64,000 bases of DNA from an uncultured Pseudoflavonifractor sp. GTDB lineage: Bacteria; Bacillota; Clostridia; Oscillospirales; Oscillospiraceae. Made by a program: the position numbers and the translations under genes. Below, piece after piece: positions 51,401 through 59,388 of the stretch. The stretch lies in NCBI GenBank assembly GCA_947577065.1, contig CANPTT010000007.1, forward strand, positions 1 to 64,000. Reading direction: 5' to 3'. The notes under the pieces were generated by a model. It saw only the letters and a program-made list of their open reading frames with translations, made no database searches and was not told the DNA's origin. Numbering within the stretch: position 1 is the first letter of the stretch; every line of letters begins with the position of its first letter.

Positions 51401-52623
51401 ATGAGACAAGGGAGGAGCGAAACCGGGGCGTCCGCACCCGCATATCGGATGACTTGTTGTGGCTGCCCTACTGCCTGGAACGTTATATTGAGTCTTGGAG
51501 CGATTGGGATATATTATCTATAAAGGAGAATTACCTGCAAGGAGATCAGCTGAGCCCCGGAGAGCGGGAACGCTATTTTATTCCGAATGTCGCCCAAGAG
51601 GTGGGGGATGTCTACGACCATGCCCTTCGGGCTATCCACTGTGTTCTGGAACGGGGCGTAGGCTCTCACGGGCTTTTAAAAATGGGGACCGGAGATTGGA
51701 ATGACGGAATGAATGAGGTTGGGGCAGAGGGAAAAGGGGAGAGCGTTTGGCTGACCTGGTTTGCGGTCATTGTCTTGGAGGGATTTGCCCCTTTGGCTAT
51801 CCACCGGAGAGACCGGGAGGCGGAAACCCTGTGCAGGGAATGGGCGGATCGGCTGCGACAGGCGGCAGAAAACGCTTGGGACGGAGAGTGGTACCTCCGG
51901 GGATGGTATGACAATGGAGCGCCACTGGGAAGCCGGGGATCCCAGGAATGCCAATTGGATTCCCTTCCCCAAAGCTGGGCGGTCCTGGCGGGAGGCGACC
52001 GGACAAAATCAGAGAGGGCCCTCCGCTCTGCGTTGAATAGACTTTATGAGCGGGATGCCGGGCTTGTAAAGCTGTTCACCCCCGCCTTCGATAAAGGTGT
52101 CGCTCGGCCCGGTTATATCCGCGGCTATCTTCCGGGCATCCGGGAAAATGGTGGACAGTACACGCATGCCGCCGTATGGTTGGCGCTGGCCTGCCTTTGC
52201 CTGGGGTGGACAACAGAAGGTCTTGAGCTCCTCCACGGTCTCTTGCCTTCCTCTCATCCCAATGAACTATATCTGGCCGAGCCCTATGTGCTGGCCGGGG
52301 ATGTGTATGCCAACCCTGATCAGTTGGGGAGAGGGGGATGGAGTTGGTATACCGGAGCCGCCGGTTGGTACCACCAGACGGTCGTGAGCGGACTTTTGGG
52401 AATATCCGTAAAGGAAAAAAGCCTGACGGTAGACCCCCGATTCCCCTCCGGATGGTCCGGTTGGTCGGCCTGCTGGCACGGGGAAAAGGGACTTCTCCAC
52501 ATTGTGGCCCGAAAGGAGAAAAGGGCCAGATGCCTTTTGGATGGAAAAGCGGTGGAATCCGTGCCCTTGGAAGGACTCCAGGGTGAGCACTGGTTGGAAG
52601 TTACGGGAGGCGAAGGAAAATAA
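45487..52623 (+). CDS. Cyclic beta-1,2-glucan synthase-like protein (GT84-GH94)
   Basis: Largest gene here: 2378 residues. The N-terminal third has TM segments (about 275-330 and 675-860) flanking a GT84 glycosyltransferase domain with TLDSDTALNVGAARELVGAM, LLEGAYLHAGLLEDVELTDG and RLHRWVRGDWQLLPWL. The middle has glucoamylase-like and CBM-like parts, and the C-terminal third is a GH94 phosphorylase-type domain with GTGDWNDGMNEVG (catalytic Asp). In Brucella/Agrobacterium this enzyme makes and trims cyclic 1,2-glucan. Start 45487 follows GGGAGAG. Somewhat shorter than proteobacterial enzymes (about 2800). Stands alone; no exporter gene (ndvA) is adjacent. Confidence 0.9.
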   Translation: MDLRALGREIGKKAVLSGASSGRWEAAKLRRAVKRIDLARRRLGEKSWDRLPAAVEWLLDNAYLARREGMSAQEELKRAKRLRRGENESYLLCVARAFSEAVPMVEKPALTLYLEGIQGERPLTEEELSLFLSALRGALCLRLAELCPQLETASEQGGLAQTLEGIFTSLRILSTANWGPLLERSSPVEQILRADPAGAYSRMDEATRARYRQQVCLLAKRRGMEERDAARKALALARAGQGQERHIGWFLFRHPLGEKERRSSGAVYVAAILLPTLFLALLLGFLLESWALFLLLLLPASDLMKNLVDFFAVRLVRPRPVPRMELKDGIPNEGRTLCVIAGLLTGEKSGDSYSALLERYCLANRDSGKELRFGLLADLPDRAAPLGEEQRGWVKRAKDAVSALNEKYGGGFYLFFRQPTFQKRDERYVGWERKRGAILELSRLLRGRTTSLRVLAGNGDELKGTRYVITLDSDTALNVGAARELVGAMLHPLNRPQIDRRRRIVTAGYGLLQPRVGVELSAANRSPFSRIFAGQGGIDPYGGACSDVYHDLFDRGTYTGKGIFDVEAFSECLDGRFPQGRILSHDLLEGAYLHAGLLEDVELTDGYPYKITSYFSRLHRWVRGDWQLLPWLGRWVQDEKGERAENPISSVDKWKLFDNLRRSMSPVSTLVAILLGMCLSAPAFGAAAALAVISAWSNLLLTGADLAFRGGTGLRRRYHATVIAGPGGMILQTLVQLLFLPYHAWICASAICTSLWRSFFSHKKMLEWVTAADAERKREGIWINFRSQWPAVAVGAFAMCFARFPAGAAIGLVWALSPAFSWAMSRPTKSGHGANEDDSPFLLHQAGLIWGYFHDWLRAEDHWLPPDNVQEKPWLGPARRTSPTNIGMALLSCVAAVDLELAGRQEGLSLISHMLDTLEGLPKWKGHLYNWYDTSDCSPLRPRYVSTVDSGNLRGCLIALREALYEWGEDALARRVESLSDHMDLSVLYDRERKLFTIGYDIEREEFTSGWYDLMASEARLSSYLAIALGEVDPRHWRRLGRGLVGDNDYCGMASWTGTMFEYFMPNLLLPCEQGSLMYESLAFCVYAQKRRGNRTGRPWGISESGFYAFDPGMAYQYKANGVQTLGLKRELDKELVVAPYASFLALLLAPRSAVRNLRRLRDMGLEGTYGLYEAVDFTPGRLPEGESWAAVCSFMSHHLGMSLVAADNALKDHVMQRRFLRDCSMGAFRELLQEKVPVGAAVMKPDRQGGLDRSRPLRQSQFCRRGEGCDPASPACHLLSNGLVSALCTDGGAVSLTDDQGEAPISSYLRTRYAPSGVSFFFRNENGELWPLTAVPLLREGRFSWSFDGGGASWSRNEDRFSAKIRLTLPRGERGALWTVALEGVDGGELICYLEPVLAKREDHRAHPAYSKLSIESAALDRGVCFIRRPRTGGRRAALAVLWDREEAYWDTSREKALGRGGLRGLDQALTMPAKETVGAVVDPCLMVRFPLSGKGSRHCLRLALGFEEGEEQARKTALSVLAASDQTTGRLDGLLRGLQLSAGEGQRAVELLAALVFSAAERGDVPQSALWAFGVSGDLPIATALPPETEEILDPFPLKAYLLLTRCGFAFDLVYLLSDGGNYLRPQKNGILEAVKALGLEERLGKKGGIHLVERPDAGGSTPWKNWAAVAIGSDGHWEQKGVPPVQPPDMPFFRGENAPQWRFQTSGEFCLQINDRLPDLGWNQLLVNPRFGWITDETGCGHLWADNSRESPITQWNNDPLAIGGPEWFLLTLQGETHSLFADGDGLSTTVTYGFGWARWERLWPGGMVRTTALVPWDSDRRLLFIESPQKGGKLRHIVCKSRTETYDLLEKICLSTGRDGTVSVEVKDFERIFRETEHQWRNMVCPLTIETPDQTLDQYLNGWSLYQVTACRLLGRTSRYQNGGAYGFRDQLQDTLALLPFDPAWTREQLLRCCGHQFLEGDVQHWWHETREERNRGVRTRISDDLLWLPYCLERYIESWSDWDILSIKENYLQGDQLSPGERERYFIPNVAQEVGDVYDHALRAIHCVLERGVGSHGLLKMGTGDWNDGMNEVGAEGKGESVWLTWFAVIVLEGFAPLAIHRRDREAETLCREWADRLRQAAENAWDGEWYLRGWYDNGAPLGSRGSQECQLDSLPQSWAVLAGGDRTKSERALRSALNRLYERDAGLVKLFTPAFDKGVARPGYIRGYLPGIRENGGQYTHAAVWLALACLCLGWTTEGLELLHGLLPSSHPNELYLAEPYVLAGDVYANPDQLGRGGWSWYTGAAGWYHQTVVSGLLGISVKEKSLTVDPRFPSGWSGWSACWHGEKGLLHIVARKEKRARCLLDGKAVESVPLEGLQGEHWLEVTGGEGK

Positions 52624-52645
52624 AAGACTTTTTTCATCTGGATGG

Positions 52646-52674
52646 GTGCCAAAAGGAAAATTTTGTTGTATAAT
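52646..52674 (+). promoter_or_regulatory. Promoter of ymfF-ymfH-lgt-folD operon
   Basis: GTGCCA (52646-52651), 17-bp spacer, TATAAT (52669-52674). Confidence 0.65.
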
Positions 52675-52769
52675 ATCTTTTACTCGTTTGCGCATATGCG
52701 GCGGATACCGGTACTTCTGACCACCGCAGAGATAGGGATCCCAGAAAGTGAAGAAAGGAAGGTGGCGCC

Positions 52770-54050
52770 ATGAGCGTTGTCACCCGAAACCAACTTTTAC
52801 CAGGTGTGTTTCTTACGTCGGTCCACACAAAAAAATTTAAGTCTTCTACTCTTTCCATGACACTCCTGACGCCGCTGCGGGCTGAGACGGCAACGGTCAA
52901 CGCATTGATCCCCCATCTGCTTCGACGGGGAAGCGCGGCTCATCCGGATATGCAGTCCTTGGCTACCGCTCTGGACCAGCTTTACGGCGGCTCTATTGAG
53001 CCGGCGGTGCGAAAAAGGGGAGAGACACAGTGCGTGGGTTTTGTAGGCAGCTTTCTGGACGATGCCTATACCCTGGACAACAGTACCGTGCTGGATCGGG
53101 CCGCCGCGCTTATGGGGGAGCTGCTGCTTCGCCCCTATACCGTTGAGGGGATCTTTTGTCCGGATTATACCCGCCAGGAAAAGGCCAATCTGACAGATCG
53201 GATCCGCGCGGAGATCAATGATAAGCGCCAATATGCCGTCAGCCGCCTGGTGGAGGAGATGTGTGCCGGAGAGCCCTTCGGAGTGGGGCGCATGGGCCGT
53301 GAAGCTGACGTTGAGAAGATCACCCCTCAAATGGCCTGGGAGCGATATCAAGCGCTGCTGGCTCACTCCCGTTTGGAGCTTTATTACTGTGGTTCGGCGG
53401 AGCCGGATATGGTGTGCCGGATCCTGGAAAACGCTTTGCGGGGACTTCCCCGTCAGGGTGGATATACAGTTTCTGAGACCTTGGTCGCCGCGCAAGCCTC
53501 TTCTGTGCGTCAGGTTTCTGAAAATTTGGATGTGGCGCAGGGCAAGCTGACCATGGGATTTCGTACGGGAGGCATCACGGCCGCTTCGCCCCAGTATCCC
53601 GCGCTGGTACTGTGCAACGCACTTTTTGGTGGAACCACCACGGCAAAGCTGTTTTTGAACGTGCGGGAAAAGCTGTCCCTGTGCTATTATGCCAGCTCCT
53701 CCATCGACCGTTATAAAGGAGTCATGCTGGTGTCCTCCGGGGTGGAGTTTGCCGACAAGCAGCGGGCGGAAAATGAGATCCTGGCCCAGTTGGACGCCTG
53801 CCGGCGGGGAGAATTTGAAGCTTGGGAGATCGACGGAGCGAGACGGTATACGGTCAGCTCTCTGCTGACCATACTGGATAGCCAGAGCCGTCAGGAGGAC
53901 TGGTGGATGTCTCAGGCGGTGGCCGGGCTTGCGTACAGTCCGCAGGATCTGGCCCGTTCGGTGGAAGCGGCTTCTGTGGAGGCGGCAGTCGAGACGGCAA
54001 AAGCACTCAGTCTGGATACCGTCTATTTTTTGAAAGGTAAGGAGGGATGA
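52770..54050 (+). CDS. M16 peptidase-like protein, YmfF type (no zinc site)
   Basis: 426 residues of the pitrilysin/M16 fold. The catalytic HxxEH motif is absent: after PHLLRRGSAAHPDMQSLA no His-x-x-Glu-His occurs, as expected for the inactive half of the YmfF/YmfH pair (labelled YfmF in some databases and linked to EF-P modification). LDQLYGGSIEP and NALFGGTTTAKLFLNVREKL are family blocks. Start 52770 after AAGGAAGG. Stop overlaps the ymfH start region. First gene of an operon with ymfH, lgt and folD. Confidence 0.87.
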   Translation: MSVVTRNQLLPGVFLTSVHTKKFKSSTLSMTLLTPLRAETATVNALIPHLLRRGSAAHPDMQSLATALDQLYGGSIEPAVRKRGETQCVGFVGSFLDDAYTLDNSTVLDRAAALMGELLLRPYTVEGIFCPDYTRQEKANLTDRIRAEINDKRQYAVSRLVEEMCAGEPFGVGRMGREADVEKITPQMAWERYQALLAHSRLELYYCGSAEPDMVCRILENALRGLPRQGGYTVSETLVAAQASSVRQVSENLDVAQGKLTMGFRTGGITAASPQYPALVLCNALFGGTTTAKLFLNVREKLSLCYYASSSIDRYKGVMLVSSGVEFADKQRAENEILAQLDACRRGEFEAWEIDGARRYTVSSLLTILDSQSRQEDWWMSQAVAGLAYSPQDLARSVEAASVEAAVETAKALSLDTVYFLKGKEG

Positions 54051-54052
54051 GC

Positions 54053-55333
54053 ATGGAGGAAAAACGCTACGAGCGTGTGGGGGAAACTTTTTTTCACACG
54101 GTCCTGGAAAATGGCCTGCACATCTATGTGGCCCCAAAGCCTGGATTTCAGAAGAGCTACGCCTTTTTTGCCACCAATTACGGTGGAATGGACATGCGCT
54201 TTCAATTGGATGGAAAATGGTGGGATACCCCTGCCGGAGTGGCCCACTTCTTAGAGCACAAGACCTTTGATACTGAAGATGGAAACGCCCTTCAGGATCT
54301 GGCGGCCAATGGGGCGTCCCCCAATGCTTTTACCTCCACATCCATGACAGGATATTATTTTGAGAGCACGGAAAAATTTGAGGAAAATCTAAAGATCCTG
54401 CTCTCCTTTGTGTCAATTCCCTATTACACGCAGGAGAGTGTGGATAAGGAACAGGGGATCATCGGCCAGGAGATCCGCATGGGGGATGATGAGCCGGATA
54501 CCCAGGTGTTTTATGGAATGCTGGAGGGATTGTATGCCCACAATCCCATCCAGGTAAATATTGCCGGAACGGTAGAGTCGATTGCCCAAATCACTGCCGA
54601 CACCCTGAACCTGTGCCATCGGGCGTTCTATGATCCCGGGAACATGGTGCTGTGTGTGGCGGGAGATGTGGACCCGGAGCAAATTGCCGCCATTGCCAGA
54701 CAGGTCTTGCCGTCGCAAGGACATCTGCCGGTAGAGCGAGATCACGGGGAGGCAGAGGCTCCTGAAGCACATAAAAGCAAATGGGTAAAGACAATGGCGG
54801 TCTCTACTCCTATTTTTCAGCTTGGATTTAAGGATACTCCGCCCCAAAGGGGAGAGGATTGGCTTCGGTGGGAATTGACAGGCAATCTGGCCAGCGAGGT
54901 CTTGCTTGGCACCTCCAGCCCCCTGTATGCGCGGCTTTACAGTGAGGGGCTGATCAATGAGAGCTTTGGCTATGGCTGTGAGGCATATCCCGGCGCCGCG
55001 TTTCTCTGTGCGGGAGGGGAGAGCCGGGACCCTGAGGCGGTCCGTGAGGCCGTGCTGACAGAGGCGGTGCGGATCTGCCGCGAGGGTGTAGATGAAAGCC
55101 TGTTCCAGCAGCTGAAAAAGGCGGCTTATGGCTATATGGTGCGGAATCTGAACTCCTTCGAGAATATCTGTGTAAGTCAAAGCATGGCACATTTTAACGG
55201 CTACGAATATTTGACCTTTCCGCAGTGCTTCGAAACGATCGCCAAAGCGGATGTGGAAGCGTGCATCCGCAGGGCGGTGACCAGCGAGAAAGCCGCTCTT
55301 GCGGTAGTTCAGCCAAAGGAGGAGAAGCAATGA
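54053..55333 (+). CDS. M16 family zinc peptidase, YmfH type
   Basis: 426 residues. Zinc site HFLEH (His65, Glu68, His69) in GVAHFLEHKTFDT, followed by the distal Glu region KEQGIIGQEIRM; ASPNAFTSTSMTGYYF is a conserved M16 block. Active half of the YmfF/YmfH pair, a probable heterodimer. An ATG at 54047 overlaps the ymfF stop, but 54053 is seven bases from AAGGAGG and is preferred. Stop overlaps the lgt start (ATGA). Confidence 0.9.
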   Translation: MEEKRYERVGETFFHTVLENGLHIYVAPKPGFQKSYAFFATNYGGMDMRFQLDGKWWDTPAGVAHFLEHKTFDTEDGNALQDLAANGASPNAFTSTSMTGYYFESTEKFEENLKILLSFVSIPYYTQESVDKEQGIIGQEIRMGDDEPDTQVFYGMLEGLYAHNPIQVNIAGTVESIAQITADTLNLCHRAFYDPGNMVLCVAGDVDPEQIAAIARQVLPSQGHLPVERDHGEAEAPEAHKSKWVKTMAVSTPIFQLGFKDTPPQRGEDWLRWELTGNLASEVLLGTSSPLYARLYSEGLINESFGYGCEAYPGAAFLCAGGESRDPEAVREAVLTEAVRICREGVDESLFQQLKKAAYGYMVRNLNSFENICVSQSMAHFNGYEYLTFPQCFETIAKADVEACIRRAVTSEKAALAVVQPKEEKQ

Positions 55334-56325
55334 GTACGGTATCATTTCCCGGCCTTGGGCTTTCCATCCCTGTAAAGGATATTGCCTTTCGAGCCTTTGG
55401 CTGGCCTATTCACTGGTATGGCATTATCATTGCCGCGGGCTTTTTGCTGGCGGTCTTGTATTGTAGCCGGAAAGCGGAAACCTATGGCATTGAGCAGGAC
55501 GATATCGTAGATCTGCTTCTCTATGCCGTGCCCCTGTGTATCATTGGGGCGCGGCTCTATTACATCATTTTTTATCTTGATCTTTACCGTGACGCGGATG
55601 GGAAGCTGATGTTTTCAAAAATGGTCCGGATCTGGGATGGTGGGCTGGCCATTTATGGCGCGATCATTATGGCTATCATCGTGGCTTGGAGCTTCTGCAA
55701 AAAGCGCGGTATTCGATTTATGTCCCTGGCGGATCTTGGCGTTTTGGGACTTCTCATCGGTCAGTCGGTGGGCCGGTGGGGTAACTTTGTCAATGTAGAG
55801 GCGTATGGCGCCCTCACCGAGCTTCCTTGGCGAATGGGTATCTATGATACGGTGGATGGAGTGTATCAGTATATGGAAGTCCACCCCACCTTTCTCTACG
55901 AATCTCTATGGAATCTGATCGGTTTTCTTCTATTGGCTGTTGTGGTGGCAAAACACAGAAAGTTTGATGGACAGCTTTTTTGGAGCTATGTTGCCTGGTA
56001 TGGGCTAGGGCGAGCTTGGATCGAGGGGCTGCGGACCGACAGCCTGTACTTTTTCTCCACTGGACTTCGGGTGTCCCAGGTGCTGGCGATCCTGTCTGCC
56101 GTGGCGGGTTTGGTGGTGCTGGCCGTTCAGCTCTCCCGCCCCCACGATCCCAGAGCGCTTTGGGGGCGGCAGATGGCAGCCCGAAAAGCCGCTGGGGCGG
56201 CGCCTGTTTCCGACAGGAAGGACAGCCCGATACCTTCCGCGGAGAGAGCCAAAGAGAGCGGGGAGGAGCTGGACCTGGAGAGCATCCTGAGGGAAGCGAG
56301 GGAGGACGGACATGACAACACTTGA
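55330..56325 (+). CDS. lgt: Prolipoprotein diacylglyceryl transferase
   Basis: Transfers diacylglycerol to the lipobox Cys of pre-lipoproteins. 331 residues with about seven TM segments: [40 protein letters not shown] and the Lgt signature [18 protein letters not shown]. It has a C-terminal cytoplasmic tail of about 55 residues beyond the core, rich in charged residues and ending [17 protein letters not shown] overlaps the ymfH stop by four bases; overlaps folD by 14. Its products would include the several lipoproteins in this window. Confidence 0.94.
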   Translation: MSTVSFPGLGLSIPVKDIAFRAFGWPIHWYGIIIAAGFLLAVLYCSRKAETYGIEQDDIVDLLLYAVPLCIIGARLYYIIFYLDLYRDADGKLMFSKMVRIWDGGLAIYGAIIMAIIVAWSFCKKRGIRFMSLADLGVLGLLIGQSVGRWGNFVNVEAYGALTELPWRMGIYDTVDGVYQYMEVHPTFLYESLWNLIGFLLLAVVVAKHRKFDGQLFWSYVAWYGLGRAWIEGLRTDSLYFFSTGLRVSQVLAILSAVAGLVVLAVQLSRPHDPRALWGRQMAARKAAGAAPVSDRKDSPIPSAERAKESGEELDLESILREAREDGHDNT

Positions 56326-57154
56326 CGGAAAGGCCTTGGCGGCAAAGATCAAGGCACGGGTCCGGGAGGAGGCGGTAAAGCTTCCCAGACGCCCCGGCTT
56401 GGCGGTGGTGCTTGTAGGGAACGACCCGGCCTCTCGGGTCTATGTGACCAGTAAACGGAAGGACTGCGAGGAGTGCGGCTTTTACAGTGAGGAATATGCC
56501 CTTCTGGAGAGTGCGACCCAGGAGGAGCTTTTGGAGCTGGTGGAGACGCTGAATGGCCGGGAGGATATCGATGGTATCCTGGTCCAGCTGCCCCTGCCCG
56601 CCCAGCTGGATGAGGAGACAGTCATTCAGGCCATTGACCCGGAAAAGGATGTGGATGGTTTTCATCCCATGAATGCGGGGGCTCTCCTGATCGGTCGGCC
56701 GGGGTTTCTGCCCTGTACTCCCGCCGGCGTGATGGACCTTCTGGATGAATACGGTGTGGACCCCGCCGGGAAGCGGGCGGTGGTGGTGGGCCGGTCCAAT
56801 ATCGTGGGTAAGCCCATGGCGCTGCTGCTGCTCCGGCGGAATGCCACCGTTACGGTATGCCACTCCCGCACGCCTGATTTGGCAGAGCATTGCCGCCAGG
56901 CGGATATTCTGGTGGCGGCGGTGGGACGTCAGGGCCTGATCACCGGGGATATGGTGAAGCAGGGCGCCGTAGTGGTGGATGTAGCCATGAACCGGGACGA
57001 CAACGGCAAGCTGTGCGGCGACGTGGACTTTGCCGCCGCGGCAGAGAGGGCTGCCTATTTGACTCCCGTTCCCGGAGGCGTAGGGCCCATGACCCGGGCG
57101 GCGCTGATGGAAAATACGCTTCTGGCGGCGAAGCGGCGGCAAAATTTGGCATAG
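56312..57154 (+). CDS. folD: Methylenetetrahydrofolate dehydrogenase/cyclohydrolase
   Basis: Bifunctional one-carbon enzyme interconverting 5,10-methylene- and 10-formyl-THF. 280 residues: [19 protein letters not shown] (with the YVxxK lysine in YVTSKRK), [40 protein letters not shown] (Rossmann) and [16 protein letters not shown]. Length typical. Starts 14 bases inside the lgt end, so translationally coupled. Confidence 0.95.
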   Translation: MTTLDGKALAAKIKARVREEAVKLPRRPGLAVVLVGNDPASRVYVTSKRKDCEECGFYSEEYALLESATQEELLELVETLNGREDIDGILVQLPLPAQLDEETVIQAIDPEKDVDGFHPMNAGALLIGRPGFLPCTPAGVMDLLDEYGVDPAGKRAVVVGRSNIVGKPMALLLLRRNATVTVCHSRTPDLAEHCRQADILVAAVGRQGLITGDMVKQGAVVVDVAMNRDDNGKLCGDVDFAAAAERAAYLTPVPGGVGPMTRAALMENTLLAAKRRQNLA

Positions 57155-57235
57155 GGGCTGGTCAAACAAAAAACTTTGTGATAAAATAAGACTTAAAGCG
57201 GCCCCAATCCTACATAATTAGGAGCGTGCAGAGAT

Positions 57236-57691
57236 ATGAAATGTCCTTTTTGCGGTTATTTGGACAGTAAGGTGGTGGATTCCCGTCCAGCTGAGGATGG
57301 CGCCAGCATCCGCCGCCGCAGGGAGTGTCTTTCCTGCCGCAAACGATTCACCACCTTTGAGGTGATGGAGACTCTTCCCGTGGTGGTGATCAAAAAGGAC
57401 GGCAGCAGGCAGAGCTTTGATCGCAGCAAGCTGCTCAACGGCATGATCCGCGCCTGTGAGAAACGGCCGGTATCCTTTGAGACTCTGGAAAAGATCGTAG
57501 ACGAGATCGAGCAGATCCTTCAAAATGAGATGAACCGAGAGGTCCCCTCTGAGAAGATCGGAGAGATGGTTATGGATCGGCTGAAAGATGTGGACGAGGT
57601 CGCCTATGTGCGGTTTGCCTCAGTTTACCGGCAGTTTAAGGATATCAGCACTTTTATGAGCGAGCTGAACAAGCTGCTGCAGGAGAAATAA
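57236..57691 (+). CDS. nrdR: Transcriptional repressor NrdR
   Basis: Zinc/ATP-binding repressor of ribonucleotide reductase genes. 151 residues: zinc ribbon CPFCG...CLSC (residues 3-34) with RRRRECLSC and the ATP-cone domain with [20 protein letters not shown]. Length normal. ATG 57236 is preceded by AGGAGCG. 81 bases after folD; ends at a bidirectional terminator. No nrd genes or clear tandem NrdR box seen here. Confidence 0.96.
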   Translation: MKCPFCGYLDSKVVDSRPAEDGASIRRRRECLSCRKRFTTFEVMETLPVVVIKKDGSRQSFDRSKLLNGMIRACEKRPVSFETLEKIVDEIEQILQNEMNREVPSEKIGEMVMDRLKDVDEVAYVRFASVYRQFKDISTFMSELNKLLQEK

Positions 57692-57730
57692 AAAAGAGCC
57701 CCGCCTGGACTCAGGCGGAGCTCTTTTTTA
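57691..57730. terminator. Bidirectional terminator after nrdR
   Basis: AAAAAGAGC.CCGCCTG (57691-57707) pairs with CAGGCGG.GCTCTTTTT (57712-57728) with one internal mismatch; A and T runs on both sides serve both strands. Confidence 0.88.
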
Positions 57731-58836
57731 TCGTCCGGTATACTGCAGGGCAATGCGGTCCTCCGGTTTGGGATCGAAGGTATAGAGACACAGGAGGAAC
57801 ACCCACTCCAGGGGCTTCATCAGAAGATAGGTCACATCGGCCCGAAGGGGAGTGGTCAGCTTTTGAGAGAGTGGGTAGCCGTGGGTGTCATAGAACCGGC
57901 GAATGGCCCTGTGGAGCCGGGGGGCACGCTCCATGAGGAGCTGCTCGAAGGCGTTTGCCACGCAGAGTTGGCGGTTCACTACGATACGTTTGCCGTGGCG
58001 GAGGCCGTAGCGGGTAGGCTTCACCAGTCTGGGATGACCTCCCACCGCAACGGTGCAGAGATAGTGGGCGTTATACTCAATGGGGGGAGGGGAGATCTTT
58101 TGGGACAGAGTCCAGTCACTGGTTTCGGTGAAAGCCCGGATAGCGGCGTCGGGAGCCTGGCCGAAAAGAACCAGGACTGCCAGGAGAAGGGCCAACAGGG
58201 GGAGGGCTAGGAGAAAGCCGGCCAGAATCCATCCCAGACTGCGGGAGAGAAGGGAACGGCAGAGGAGGAGAAAGGACCTGTCGGGGTCGGGTGGGGCCTG
58301 CTCCAGCCGGGAGAGTTGGCAGCGGATGGCCCGGCGTAGGAGGCGGGGGAGGGTCAAAAGATAGTTGAGGGGGAACAGGGACATATAGATACAGTCCGGC
58401 GTGCCCAGGACCCCTTCGCCTATGAGGTGAGGGGAGAGCTGGATGAGAAACAGGACAGACAGGACTGCGCCGACCTCCAGTCCTGAGATGCACAGGACTG
58501 TGGGGATCGGGGGGAGATGCTCCCAGAGAAAGTGAAGGACCCAGAAGCTGAGGAGGGTCCAGGCGGCCAGGGCCAGGACGGTGGGCAGATGCCAGGAGGC
58601 CAGGGGAGCGTGGAGATAGGGCTCCCGATTTATGTAGACGGGTTGGTCCCAGTCGGGGGCGGACCAGAACCACCAGAGAAGGACCATAAAGAGGGGGCCC
58701 AGCAGGAAGGTGAGACGGTCGATAAGGGTTTCCTGCCAGGGGGTCTTTTGAAAAAGGTTGAGGAGGTTGCACAGGGTCAGGATCGGAGGGAGGAGCAGAA
58801 AGAGGAAAACTAAGATGCTGGAAAAATGGCTTCCAT
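57728..58836 (-). CDS. DUF6688-like membrane protein, apparent frameshift near the start
   Basis: From 58687 down, 319 residues are open: about five hydrophobic segments, then a soluble end with GKRIVVNRQLCVANAFEQLL, FYDTHGYPLSQKL and ADVTYLLMKPLEWVFLLCLY, which I associate with DUF6688; function unknown. No ribosome site precedes the first in-frame ATG (58687). AAAGGAGG and an ATG at 58836, under a strong promoter, start MEAIFPAS and stop. Adding one T to the T5 run (58822-58826) gives MEAIFSSILVFLFLLLPPIL and joins the long frame. So the gene really begins at 58836, with a one-base deletion or sequence error. Confidence 0.72.
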
Positions 58837-58860
58837 GGCGGACCTCCTTTCATGGAAATT

Positions 58861-58889
58861 ATTATACGGCAGGGGGTGGGAAAAGTCAA
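58861..58889 (-). promoter_or_regulatory. Promoter of DUF6688-like gene
   Basis: Minus strand TTGACT (58884-58889), 17-bp spacer, TATAAT (58861-58866), 25 bases upstream of the start at 58836. It supports that start. Confidence 0.8.
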
Positions 58890-59007
58890 AAGTCTTGAAA
58901 GGAATGGAAAAATGGGATAAAATTAGAGCGGCGGCACAAGGTTGCCAAGTGTCTGGACAGGCTGCCGAAGGGAGCCCAGGCCCTTGAGTTTCCGTCTTTA
59001 TTACAGA

Positions 59008-59388
59008 TTACAGAATATTTTTCAGGGTGAGCTGTTCCGCCTCGGAGAGGAGCTCCAGTTCGGCGATCAAACGGGCGTTGGCGGCGGAGTATTCCCCCCC
59101 CTCCTGACATTGAATAAATTCCACTACCTCCCGAAAGCCGGTATAGATAGCATCGGTCTCGCTGTGGCGGAGAAGTATGTGCAAATAAGCATCGGCAGAG
59201 TTCCAGTGCTCCTGAGCGCTTTGAGTCAGTTCCCGGGCGGCATCCCATTGCTCCTTTTCGGCGTTTGCTTCGGCGGCCTCCAAAAGCGTGGATATCTCTC
59301 CGGTGAAGGCGGTAATATAAAAGCTGTGTCCCAGGGTGGCTGCGAAAGTGACCAGCAAAATGGCCCCTGCAATAACGATCCGCTTCAT
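59008..59388 (-). CDS. DUF4363 family protein
   Basis: 126 residues: N-terminal membrane anchor or signal (1-25, KRIVIAGAILLVTFAATLG) then helical repeats of the DUF4363 type (EISTLLEAAEANAEKEQWDAA, HWNSADAYLHILLRHSE). Function unknown; commonly encoded right after DUF421 proteins in spore-forming Clostridia. Its ATG overlaps the DUF421 stop by four bases, so the two are made together. Confidence 0.88.
   Translation of the reverse strand: MKRIVIAGAILLVTFAATLGHSFYITAFTGEISTLLEAAEANAEKEQWDAARELTQSAQEHWNSADAYLHILLRHSETDAIYTGFREVVEFIQCQEGGEYSAANARLIAELELLSEAEQLTLKNIL

Noticed and set aside
52770..54050. First M16 gene considered a decayed protease because HxxEH is missing
   Set aside because: Loss of the zinc site is normal for the YmfF half of the YmfF/YmfH pair; the frame is intact and operonic.
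52797..54137. Minus-strand open frame of 446 codons opposite ymfF
   Set aside because: Antisense shadow of a conserved M16 gene; no start signals or recognisable motifs.
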